Below, piece after piece: positions 32,424 through 41,144 of a DNA stretch of 64,000 nt. This DNA comes from CATQHW01 sp965243545 (lineage in GTDB: Bacteria; Spirochaetota; Spirochaetia; SZUA-6; Bin103). Location: assembly GCA_965243545.1 (NCBI GenBank), contig OZ251573.1, positions 4,464,001 through 4,528,000 of the forward strand. The letters run 5' to 3'. Numbering within the stretch: the first letter of the stretch is position 1; each line of letters begins with the position of its first letter. The notes under the pieces were generated by a model that saw only the letters and a list, made by a program, of their open reading frames with translations, made no database searches and was not told where the DNA came from. The translations under genes were made by a program, and so were the position numbers.

Positions 32424-35400
32424 TTACCGATCTGAGCCGGCGGTGTCCGGCGCGCCGGCCGCTTCGGCTCCCTCTTCACCGTCCGCGCCGGCGGCGAGCA
32501 ACGGGCCGGCGTCGACGCGGGAGCGGGTGGCGGCCAGCGCCTGCCGCAGCTCACCGGGGCGGGGGTGGTAGCTGGCGCCGGTGCGCAGGAAGTGGAGGGA
32601 TGCCGCCGGCGCGTGGCCGACCGCCTGCTGCAGCGCGCCGGCGTAGAGGGCGATCTGGCCCAGATAGGGCGCCGCCGCCTGCTCGATCCGCCCGCGCGGC
32701 ACGTCGTCGGTCTTGAAGTCGACCAGATGCCAGCGTCCGGCGTGTTCGTAGGCCAAGTCGATCGTGCCGTGCACGGGCGCGCCGTCCCAGTACCAGCCGA
32801 ACGACAGCTCGAAGTGGAAGCGCGCGCCGGGCCGCCGCAACGTCTGCGCCAGCTCGCTCCCGTCGAACCGGTCGAGCATCTGCTCCACTTCGGCCAGCAC
32901 GCGCGCCGTGTCGGACTCGCTGGCGGCCGGCTGCAGGCGCCGCAGCAACGGCGTCAGCGCGGGACGGCGGCCGGCGGTGAACCACCGCCGTATCGCCTCA
33001 TGCGCCAGGCTGCCCCGCACCCGCCCCAGCCCGTCGCCGTGTCCGCGCAACGCGCCGGGCGGTCCCGGCGCGCCGGCCGATTCCGGTGAGCGCAACGCCG
33101 TGACCGGCGTGCTGGAACGGAGCGGGATCACCGCCGGCCGCTCCACCAGCGGGGCGGTCACCGGCCGTTCCTCCGCCGCCGCCGGGATGGCGCACGCCGC
33201 CGCGGCGCCCGCGGCGGCGATGGCGCCGACGTCGACCGGCGCCGGCCGGCGGACCTCCACCACGTTCGGGGCCATGCCGCTCAGGTGCTTGCCGGCCACC
33301 TCCAGCCACGTCCCCGTCCGCGTCTCCGCCTCGCCGCTCAGGTAGAGGCGGTCGGCCGCGCGGGTAGCGGCCACGTACAGCAGCCGCCGGTACTCGGCGT
33401 CGTCTTCGCCTCGATCCAGATCGCGCAGATAGCGGTAGAACCCCGGCTGGCGGCGCTTCTCTCCCAAGGCTCCCGGAACCAGCGTGACCGCTATGCCGTC
33501 AGCCGGCCGCCAGCGCACCGGCTCGTACCGTTCCGGCGCGCGCACGTGCGCCTCCGGCACGAAGACGATCGGGAACTCCAGCCCTTTGGCGCCGTGGACG
33601 GTGAGGATGCGGACCGCGTCGGTCTGATCGATCACCGCCAGACCTTCGCGGTCGGCCAGCTCGTCGCGCCGCCGGCGCAGGTAGGCGACCACCTCGTCGA
33701 TGGAGCGGCCGGCCAGGTCGCGCGTGATCGCCACCAGCTTGCGGACGTTGGCCAGCGCCTGCTCGCCGCCGTTCACGGCCGCCCACGCCGCCTCGAAGCC
33801 GGTGAGCGCCAGCGCCGCCGCCACGATCGCATCCGCCGGCTCGACCGGCGCCATGCGGCGCAGCTCGCGCAGCACCGCGGCCGCATGGACGCAACGCTGC
33901 CGGGCTTCTTCGTCGACGCCGTCCGGCGGCTCCTTCAGCGCCGGCAGCCAGCCCTTGCCGGAAGCGTGACAGCGGAGCAGCGTTCGGTCGTCCAGCATGA
34001 ACAGCGGCGACCGGAGCACGCCGGCCAGGGCGATGCGGTCATCCGGCTCGGCCAGCCAAGCCAGCAGGTTGGTGAGGTCGCGCACTTCCTGACGGGTGAA
34101 GAAGCCGGCGCCGGCCGGCGTTCCGTACGGCACGCCGTGGCTCTCCAACGCCTGCTCGAAGGCGTGCACGTTGGCCAGCCGGCGGAGCAGGATGGCTATG
34201 TCGCGGGGCGCGTCGCCGTCGCGCAGCAGGGCGGCGATCTCGCCGGCCACCGCGTCCGCCTCCACGCGCCGGCGGTCCTGCTCGCTGGCCGCCGCGCCGT
34301 CCGCCGTCCGCTTGTCGATCGGTATCAGGATCAGATGCGGTCCCGGCCGGCCGGCCGGGCCGCGGCCGGACATGCGCTGCATCGGCACGGCGCCGGCCCC
34401 GTCGGCGAACAGCGGCGTGAACAGCGCATTGCCGGCGCCCACCAGCGCGTCGTGGGTGCGGAACGATCGCGTCAGGGCGTGCAGACCGCCGCCTGACTCC
34501 TTGATCTCCTGCCGGAAGCGGACGAAGTGAGCGACGTCGCTGCCGCGGAACCGATAGATCGCCTGCTTGGCGTCGCCGACCAGAAACCGGTTCGGCCGCG
34601 GACCGGCGCCGTCGGTGAGCAGGCGCAGCAGGGTGATCTGCGCCTGGTTGACGTCCTGGACCTCGTCGACCATGACGTGCCGGAACCGGCGGCGGAGGCG
34701 GGCGGCGATCTGCGGATGGCTGCGGAGCAGCCGGATCGCCTCGATCTCCAGGTCGAGGTAATCGCAGCCATCCAACGCCGCTTTGCGCGCCTCGTAGCGG
34801 CGGCAGGCGTCGTCGAACACGGCGCGCAACGCCTCGGTCACCTCCAGTGCCGTCCGATCCGTCCGGTCCCAGCGCGGCGCCGCCTCCAGCCGCCCGGCGA
34901 TCTCCCGCACGGTCCGCAGGTCGTCCTTGACCCGGTCCAGGTCCTGCCAATTGCGCGCGCTGCCCGCGCCCAGACGGATCAGCGGGCGCGCGGCGGCGAG
35001 CGCCGTGAGCAGTGCGCGAGGCTCCGGCGGCAGCGGCGTTCCCAGAGCGGCCAGCACGTCCCGGACGCGCGCCGCCAGCGCGTCGCCGGGAGACGCGGCT
35101 GCGTGTTGCTCCCGGATGGCGGCGACGGCTCGCTCCAGGTCGGGCCGCTCTGCGGCCACCGCGTCGGCGAGCGCCCGTTCGAGCAGCGCCCGCACGCGGC
35201 GTTCCCGGTTATCCACGGAGGCGCCGGGGATGGCGGCGCCAGGGATGGCGTCCAAGGCGTCCCGCACCTCGTCGCGGCGTTCGACCATGCGCGGCAGCTG
35301 CTCCGTGATCTGGTACACGCCGAGTTCACGGAGCGCTCGGGCGCGTTCGCCGCGGGACTGCGCCGCGTCCTCCAAGGCGTCCAGGGCGGCCGCCACCCGT

Positions 35401-35795
35401 TCGTGCTCCGCCTCGTCGTCGGCCAGGATGCGGCCGGCGGCGATCGTGCCGGCCTCTACCGGATGCTCGCGCAGTATCTGCCGGCACAGCGCGTGCAGCG
35501 TGCCGATCACCGCCTGGTCCAGGTCACGGCGGTGGCCGGCCAACTCCGGCCGCTCGCGCACGGCGCGCCGCACCCGGTCGCGCATCTCGGTGGCGGCCGC
35601 GTCGGTAAAGGTGACCGCGGCGATCTGCGGAATGCGGCACTCGGTCAACAGGGAGAGGTAGCGCTCGACCAGCACGCGCGTCTTGCCGCTGCCGGCGCCG
35701 GCGGAGACCAGGATGTCCCGGCTGCGGTCGGCGACGATGGCCTGCTGTTCGGGCGTCAGCTCCGACGCTGCCGGCGTCAGTCCCAACGCTTCCAC
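32424..35795 (-). CDS. addA: AddA-type helicase-nuclease
   Basis: 1123 residues from the GTG at 35793-35795, which overlaps the addB stop by 19 bases. UvrD-family motifs: LTPEQQAIV, Walker A SAGAGSGKTRVLVERY, AAVTFTDAAATEMRDRVR, VMVDEVQDVNQAQ, GDAKQAIYRFRGSD, ILTVHGAKGLEFPIVFVPE and the helicase motif VAATRAADRLYL. The C-terminal RecB-like nuclease has IDLAYEHAGRWHLVDFKTDD with the D...D-x-K residues. AddAB processes double-strand breaks for recombination in place of RecBCD. Confidence 0.93.
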   Translation of the reverse strand: MEALGLTPAASELTPEQQAIVADRSRDILVSAGAGSGKTRVLVERYLSLLTECRIPQIAAVTFTDAAATEMRDRVRRAVRERPELAGHRRDLDQAVIGTLHALCRQILREHPVEAGTIAAGRILADDEAEHERVAAALDALEDAAQSRGERARALRELGVYQITEQLPRMVERRDEVRDALDAIPGAAIPGASVDNRERRVRALLERALADAVAAERPDLERAVAAIREQHAAASPGDALAARVRDVLAALGTPLPPEPRALLTALAAARPLIRLGAGSARNWQDLDRVKDDLRTVREIAGRLEAAPRWDRTDRTALEVTEALRAVFDDACRRYEARKAALDGCDYLDLEIEAIRLLRSHPQIAARLRRRFRHVMVDEVQDVNQAQITLLRLLTDGAGPRPNRFLVGDAKQAIYRFRGSDVAHFVRFRQEIKESGGGLHALTRSFRTHDALVGAGNALFTPLFADGAGAVPMQRMSGRGPAGRPGPHLILIPIDKRTADGAAASEQDRRRVEADAVAGEIAALLRDGDAPRDIAILLRRLANVHAFEQALESHGVPYGTPAGAGFFTRQEVRDLTNLLAWLAEPDDRIALAGVLRSPLFMLDDRTLLRCHASGKGWLPALKEPPDGVDEEARQRCVHAAAVLRELRRMAPVEPADAIVAAALALTGFEAAWAAVNGGEQALANVRKLVAITRDLAGRSIDEVVAYLRRRRDELADREGLAVIDQTDAVRILTVHGAKGLEFPIVFVPEAHVRAPERYEPVRWRPADGIAVTLVPGALGEKRRQPGFYRYLRDLDRGEDDAEYRRLLYVAATRAADRLYLSGEAETRTGTWLEVAGKHLSGMAPNVVEVRRPAPVDVGAIAAAGAAAACAIPAAAEERPVTAPLVERPAVIPLRSSTPVTALRSPESAGAPGPPGALRGHGDGLGRVRGSLAHEAIRRWFTAGRRPALTPLLRRLQPAASESDTARVLAEVEQMLDRFDGSELAQTLRRPGARFHFELSFGWYWDGAPVHGTIDLAYEHAGRWHLVDFKTDDVPRGRIEQAAAPYLGQIALYAGALQQAVGHAPAASLHFLRTGASYHPRPGELRQALAATRSRVDAGPLLAAGADGEEGAEAAGAPDTAGSDR

Positions 35796-38791
35796 CGGCT
35801 GAACTGGTTGACGCGGCAGACGTGCCGGAACGCGCACCAGGTCGGACACGCCGCCACCTGCGGGTTGACGCGGAAGTCGCCGGCCTGCACGGCGGCGCGC
35901 ACCGCTTCGGCGCGCGGCAGTACGTCGTCGATGATCTGCCGGTCGGCGGGGTCGTCGGAATCGAGCTGCCGGAGCGCGCCGTCGCCGCGCATCGACGCGT
36001 AGCGGGCGATCACCCGCTCCTGCTGCGCGTGCTGGCGCGCCGCGTGGACGTAGAGCGGGAGCTGCAGACGGAGGCCGGATTCCAGGTCCTTGCGGCCGAT
36101 GGAGCGGCTCTTGTAGTCGACGACCACCGCCAGCCCGGGCGCGCCGTCCAGCCGGTCGAGCCGGGCGCGCAACGCCATCGGCGGCTGCGTCGGCAGGATG
36201 GCGGTCACCTCCCGCTCCGCGCCGGCCAGCGCCGTGACGCCGTCCGCCGCCGACCGCTCCGCCTCGCCGCGCAGCAGCGCTTCCAGACGCTCCAGCGCCG
36301 GCTCGCACTCCAGCTCCCACACTCCCGCGCGGCCGAATCCGTGCTCGGCCGGCGCCCGCCGCCAGATCGCCGCGCCGCGGGTCCGCAGCCGCTCGACCGC
36401 CGCATCGACGGTCTCCGGCGTCAGCGGCCGATGCGCGGCGCTCAAGTCGGCCAGCGCGTCCTCCAGCATGGCGTGCATGACGGCGCCGCGGATCAACGGA
36501 TCGGCGGCGTCCAGCTCCTCGTCGAGCTCGTACAGGTCGAGGGCGTACTGGCCGAAGAACCGAAAGGCGCAGGTCCGGTAACTCTCCAGCCGCGACGCGC
36601 TCCACACCGCGCCGCCGTCCGTCAGGTCGGGCCGCAGGTCGACGGCCACGCCGCCTTCAAACTCGCCGGCGCTGGTGAACGAGCGGCGCCGTTGCTCGAC
36701 CTGCGCCGCCAGGCGGACCACCCGCCACGCGGGGCTCGGCTGCGGACTCGCGCGGCTGCCGCTCCGCCAGGCGGCAGCGCAGGCGATGGCGAGCTCCCGC
36801 GCCGATGCGGCGTCCGCGGGCTCCGTGACCGCGCCGGGGGAGCCTGCGTCCGCGGCCCCCGCGTCTGCGGCGTCCCGGCCTGCGCCGCTGTCGATCTCAT
36901 CGAAGTAGATCGAGGCGGCGACCTGCCGGCCGCGCTCGTCGAGCCGCGTCCGCCACGCGGTGAGCCCGGCGTCCGCGCGGGTGAGGACCGACCGCCACAA
37001 CTCGTCGTCGCTGCCGTCGGGCGGCGGGGGCAGCGCCAAGCCGGCGGCGGCCAGGTCCCGGCGCGCCTGCCGGGACAGCAGGATCGGCTCCGACCGCGGC
37101 GCCGGGAACTCGCCTTCCACCAGACCGCCGGCCTCCAGATACGCCAGCCGCAGACCGGACAGGGCGTTCATCGGCGCCAGCAGCACGCCGCCGGCCTCGC
37201 GCAGGATCGCCGCCGGCGCCGCCAACCGCTCCAGCAGCCGGTCGACGAACGCCGCGAACGGCGCCGATCCCTCGCGCAGAGCGTCGTCCGTGACGGCGAT
37301 GTCGTCGAGGTGACCGCACGCCGCGTCGATCTCGGCGACCAGACCGGGCTCGGCGCGGACCGCCGGACGGATCAGCGGCTGCCGGCCGAACAGCGCCGCC
37401 TTCACCCGGCGGGCGTGCTCGCCGGCCGGCGCAGGTGGGGGCGCCAGCAGCCCGTACAGATAGGCGAGCGCCGCGCCCAGGCCGCGCGCCTCCATGCCGG
37501 GCAGCGCCGGCTCCGCCTGATCCTGTGGCCGGAGCGCTGCCGCCAACCGGTCCAGCGCGTCGCGGCCGGCCCACAGGCGGTGCTCCCGTCCGTGCCGGGC
37601 GATGCGGCCGACCGCCCACTCGTCGAGCGCCCAGCGCGCGCGGTTGGTGAACCCGCTGCCGAGCACGGCGATCAGGTCGCGGAGCGGCCAGCCCTCCGCG
37701 GGCAGGCGCAACAACCGCCGAATCCAGACGCCGAGCGGACGATTGGCCAGCGGCTCGCCGGCCACGGGGTCGAGCGGCAGGTCGTATTCGGCGAACACCT
37801 GACGCGCCAAACCGAGCACCGGACCGAGCCTTCGGAACGTCACCCCACAGTCGGACGGCCGCAGGCTGCGGTCGCCGGTCAGCCGCCGCTTGATCGCCCG
37901 CGCCATGGCGCGGAGCTGCGCTTCGCGGTCGGCGGCAACGCGGCGGTGCGCGCGCGGGCGGGACGCGCCGGCGCCGGCGTGTTCGATCGTCGCGTCCGGG
38001 AATCGCGCTCGGAGCTGCTCGTACGAGTGCCGGGCGCGCTCGCCGGCATCGGGATCGAACGCCAGCAGCAGGTCGCGGCCGCGGGCAAGCGCGCCGAGCA
38101 GGAGCAGCTCGCCGCCGCTGAAGTGCCGGAAGCCGTCGACGATCACCATTTTGGGCAGCTCGGGCGCGTCGCCGGCGGCTGCGGCCGCGGCGGCCGGCAG
38201 CGACGCCGGGGGGAGGCGGCGCCAGGACCGCAACGCGGCGTGATAGGCGTCGTAGATCGCCGCCAGCGCCGCCAGCTGCGGGTCGCCGGTCTGTGCCGCG
38301 GCCGCCGCGAACCGCTCCGCGGACACCGATTCGGCCATCAGCTCCTCGACCGCCGCCCACAGCAACGGCAACGCCGCGGGCGCGCCGAGCGGCGCGAAGT
38401 ACGCCGCGGTGCCCGCGGCCATCTGCCGGCGGGTGACGCTACCGAGCAGCTCGCGCGCGGCGGCGGCCGAGGCTACCGGGCGCCCCGTGGGAAGGGTGCG
38501 GGCCACGCCGTGCGGCGTCACCACCTGCAGGTCGAGCGCGACGCCGCACACCGCCAGCAGCCGCCGGCGGAACTGGTCGCCGTGGCGCACCGTGGGAACC
38601 AGCACCAGCGTCGCCGCGAACGGATCGCGCCGATACCGGTCCGCCGCCCGGCGGAGCAACGCCTGGGTCTTGCCGGAGCCGGCCGGCCCGGCGATGAAGA
38701 CGGTGGATGCGATGGCGCCAGTATACCGGCCGCGGCCGGAGGATCGGCCGATCCCGGCCTGCGCCGACAACAACCCAGCGGTACGTTTCAA
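35777..38791 (-). CDS. addB: AddB-type helicase-nuclease subunit
   Basis: About 1004 residues. Walker A FIAGPAGSGKTQALLRRA lies near residue 33. The central part is a degenerate UvrD fold. The C-terminal PD-(D/E)xK nuclease has LAVVVDYKSRSIGRK. Four cysteines that would hold the AddB Fe-S cluster are present: SYRTCAFRFFGQY and, at the end, CPTWCAFRHVC. The start is uncertain: TTG at 38789-38791 lies 1 base beyond the stop of the peptidase gene, and no ATG is near. It forms a complex with AddA. Confidence 0.9.
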   Translation of the reverse strand: MKRTAGLLSAQAGIGRSSGRGRYTGAIASTVFIAGPAGSGKTQALLRRAADRYRRDPFAATLVLVPTVRHGDQFRRRLLAVCGVALDLQVVTPHGVARTLPTGRPVASAAAARELLGSVTRRQMAAGTAAYFAPLGAPAALPLLWAAVEELMAESVSAERFAAAAAQTGDPQLAALAAIYDAYHAALRSWRRLPPASLPAAAAAAAGDAPELPKMVIVDGFRHFSGGELLLLGALARGRDLLLAFDPDAGERARHSYEQLRARFPDATIEHAGAGASRPRAHRRVAADREAQLRAMARAIKRRLTGDRSLRPSDCGVTFRRLGPVLGLARQVFAEYDLPLDPVAGEPLANRPLGVWIRRLLRLPAEGWPLRDLIAVLGSGFTNRARWALDEWAVGRIARHGREHRLWAGRDALDRLAAALRPQDQAEPALPGMEARGLGAALAYLYGLLAPPPAPAGEHARRVKAALFGRQPLIRPAVRAEPGLVAEIDAACGHLDDIAVTDDALREGSAPFAAFVDRLLERLAAPAAILREAGGVLLAPMNALSGLRLAYLEAGGLVEGEFPAPRSEPILLSRQARRDLAAAGLALPPPPDGSDDELWRSVLTRADAGLTAWRTRLDERGRQVAASIYFDEIDSGAGRDAADAGAADAGSPGAVTEPADAASARELAIACAAAWRSGSRASPQPSPAWRVVRLAAQVEQRRRSFTSAGEFEGGVAVDLRPDLTDGGAVWSASRLESYRTCAFRFFGQYALDLYELDEELDAADPLIRGAVMHAMLEDALADLSAAHRPLTPETVDAAVERLRTRGAAIWRRAPAEHGFGRAGVWELECEPALERLEALLRGEAERSAADGVTALAGAEREVTAILPTQPPMALRARLDRLDGAPGLAVVVDYKSRSIGRKDLESGLRLQLPLYVHAARQHAQQERVIARYASMRGDGALRQLDSDDPADRQIIDDVLPRAEAVRAAVQAGDFRVNPQVAACPTWCAFRHVCRVNQFSRWKRWD

Positions 38792-38792
38792 G

Positions 38793-40499
38793 TCATCCCG
38801 GCCGGAGCAGCAGGGCCGCGCCGGCGGCGGCGCTGATGAGCGCGGCCGTCAGGATCGACCACCACAGACGCCGGCGGGTGCCCCAGGCGGCGAGCGGCTC
38901 GGCCGGCGTCAACGTCAGTCGGAGCGCCATCAGCACGAAGGGAAGGATCGCCGCCGCGAGCAAGGCGTTCGCGGCCGGTGAAGACGTGAGCAGCGACTCC
39001 AGCAGCCGGTCGGCGCCCGCGCCGATCAGATCGGCGGCCGCGGCGGCCGGAACGGCCACCGACGCGGCCAGCCAGACGATCTTGGCGGCGCGCAGGCGCG
39101 TCAGGCAGAACAGCAGAGCGCCGGCGTAGGAGCAGATGAACGGCAGGCTCGCCGCCGGATCGATCGCCGTGACGGCGGCGACCGACGCCGGCAGCAGCGC
39201 CGCCGCGCCGGCCGACAGCACCCCTGCCTCCGGACCGCCGCGCCGCGCCGCGTCCGGCGCGCCATCGACAGCGCGCCGCGGGCGCCGCCAGGCCGCCGCC
39301 CACGCAACCGTCTTTGCCGCGGCCATGACCAGGAGCAACGCCGCCGCCGCCTTGAAGGCCAGCGCCGGACCGGCCAGTCGTTGCCAGCTCGTAGGGAGCT
39401 CACGGACTGCCAGCAGCGCCGTCAGCGCCTCGGTAGCCGCGGTGAGCGCCGCGTACACGGCCGCGGCAATCAGCAGGAGCACCCACGCGTGGCGCAGCAG
39501 CAGGCGCCGATGGCGGCGCAGGCGCTGCAGCGGCAGGACGGCCAACGCCAACGCCAACGCCAGCGCGGACGCCGCCGACGCGACTACGCCGATCTCATCC
39601 AGCGTCAGCCGCAGGTCCCCGAACCGCACGAACAGGTAGTGCCGTTCCCATTCGCCGCCGCCCGCGGCTGCTACGCGCGCGGTCAGCGCCTCGATGACGG
39701 CGCCGAAGTCTTCGATCCAGGCATCGGTCCCCGTCTCGGTGGCGCCGGCGTAGCGTCCGGCAAGCTCGACCGCCGGGTAGCCGGACGCCAGATACGGATC
39801 GGCCAGCGGCGGCGGCAACGGCAGTCCGATGCGGGCCAGCTGATTGGCGGTGCTGCGAACCGTGAACGGCATGCCGACCCGGTCGAGCGCGTCCGCGGCG
39901 GCCTGCAGCAGCCCGCGCGGTGTCTGCGCCGCGCGCCCGTCGGTGCGCAGGACCAACCGTTCGGGAACCGCCTGCAGGTTGAGGTAGACCACGGCGTCCG
40001 CGCCGCCGAGCGCGCCGCTGCGCGCCAACGCCGCGCTGCCGCCCAGCGCCGCGCTGCCGCCGGCCCCGTGGTCGCCGCTCACGAACACCGCCTGCAACGA
40101 CAACGGCAACGGGTTTCGGGAGGCGCGCTCCACCACGTGCAGGGCCGCGGCGATCGTCGCCGAGCCGTCACGGCCGGGCGGCGCGTGCGGAGGATGGTCG
40201 AGCGGCGCGATCAGCGCGACGGTCCGATCGGATCGACCGGAGACCGTCGCGATGAGCGCGCCGCGCGGCCCGGCGGCGGGTAACGGATGGACTGCGCGCG
40301 GCACGGACAGCGCCTGCAGGCGCGCCTCGACGTAACGCATCAGCTCGGCCGCGGCGGCGGAGCCGGCCGGCCGCGGCGTCAGGGCCGCGATGGCGGCCAG
40401 GTCCGCGGACGGCGTGAGCGCCTGGCCGGCCGCAGGCGGCGCGGCTGCCGCAACGGCGATCAGCAGGAGCGCTGCCGGCGGCAATCGGTACGTTTGCAT
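38793..40499 (-). CDS. Membrane-anchored M28-like peptidase
   Basis: 568 residues from the ATG at 40497-40499, giving a signal peptide (PPAALLLIAVAAAAPPAAG). The luminal domain (about residues 30-290) resembles M28 aminopeptidases: VALIAPLDHPP, FVSGDHGAGGSAAL, AVVYLNLQA and GYPAVELAGRY. The expected zinc ligands are partly degenerate, so activity is doubtful. At least seven hydrophobic helices follow, rich in Ala and Leu, similar in plan to GPAA1/M28 membrane proteins. It is divergent from hisB with only 31 bases between starts. Confidence 0.65.
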   Translation of the reverse strand: MQTYRLPPAALLLIAVAAAAPPAAGQALTPSADLAAIAALTPRPAGSAAAAELMRYVEARLQALSVPRAVHPLPAAGPRGALIATVSGRSDRTVALIAPLDHPPHAPPGRDGSATIAAALHVVERASRNPLPLSLQAVFVSGDHGAGGSAALGGSAALARSGALGGADAVVYLNLQAVPERLVLRTDGRAAQTPRGLLQAAADALDRVGMPFTVRSTANQLARIGLPLPPPLADPYLASGYPAVELAGRYAGATETGTDAWIEDFGAVIEALTARVAAAGGGEWERHYLFVRFGDLRLTLDEIGVVASAASALALALALAVLPLQRLRRHRRLLLRHAWVLLLIAAAVYAALTAATEALTALLAVRELPTSWQRLAGPALAFKAAAALLLVMAAAKTVAWAAAWRRPRRAVDGAPDAARRGGPEAGVLSAGAAALLPASVAAVTAIDPAASLPFICSYAGALLFCLTRLRAAKIVWLAASVAVPAAAAADLIGAGADRLLESLLTSSPAANALLAAAILPFVLMALRLTLTPAEPLAAWGTRRRLWWSILTAALISAAAGAALLLRPG

Positions 40500-40530
40500 C
40501 GCTATGCGGCGGCGGCTATCGTGCCGGGAG

Positions 40531-41139
40531 ATGGCGGCAGGCAGACAGACCGCGTTCGAGCGCAAGACCAGGGAGACCGAGGTAGCGGCGCGGATCGACC
40601 TTGACCCCGCCGATCAGGGGACCGCGCCGGTCGTCGAAGTCTCCACCGGCGTGCCGTTCTTCGACCACATGCTGCACGCTCTCGGCTTCCACGGCGGGAT
40701 CGGCCTGCAGGTCACCGCGTCGGGCGATCTGGAGGTCGACGCCCACCACGTGGTGGAGGACGTCGGCATCGTCATGGGTGAGTGCCTGTCGCGGGCCATG
40801 GAGCCTGGCTGTCCGCTGGCGCGGTTCGGCCACGCGGTGATCCCGATGGACGACGCCTTGGCCGAGGTGACCGTCGACGCCGGCGGGCGCGGCTACTGCC
40901 GGTTCGACGCCGCCTTCCCGCAGGACCGCGCCGGCGACTTCGACGTCTGGCTGTTGCGCGAGTTCGTCACGGCGCTGGCCGGACGCGCCCGCATCAACGT
41001 CCACGCGTCGGTCCGCTACGGCGACAACTCCCACCACGTGGCCGAGGCGCTCTGCAAGGCGTTGGGACGCGCCCTGGGACAGGCGTTCCGGGCGGCGCCG
41101 GGCAGGGAACCGCGCTCCACCAAGGGCCGCGTCGGCTGA
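40531..41139 (+). CDS. hisB: Imidazoleglycerol-phosphate dehydratase
   Basis: 202 residues, full length for the monofunctional enzyme of histidine synthesis, which dehydrates imidazoleglycerol phosphate using Mn. Metal-binding repeats are complete: FFDHMLHALGFHGG, DAHHVVEDVGIVMGE, then YGDNSHHVAEALCKALGRAL. The C-terminus STKGRVG is typical. ATG at 40531 with GGGAG touching it; an upstream in-frame ATG at 40504 is possible. No other his gene is near. Confidence 0.95.
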   Translation: MAAGRQTAFERKTRETEVAARIDLDPADQGTAPVVEVSTGVPFFDHMLHALGFHGGIGLQVTASGDLEVDAHHVVEDVGIVMGECLSRAMEPGCPLARFGHAVIPMDDALAEVTVDAGGRGYCRFDAAFPQDRAGDFDVWLLREFVTALAGRARINVHASVRYGDNSHHVAEALCKALGRALGQAFRAAPGREPRSTKGRVG

Positions 41140-41144
41140 CGCGG

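Noticed and set aside
35822..38836. A 1004-codon plus-strand open frame opposite addB
   Set aside because: It is a mirror of the addB gene, which has clear Walker A, nuclease and Fe-S motifs. The plus-strand product is low-complexity.
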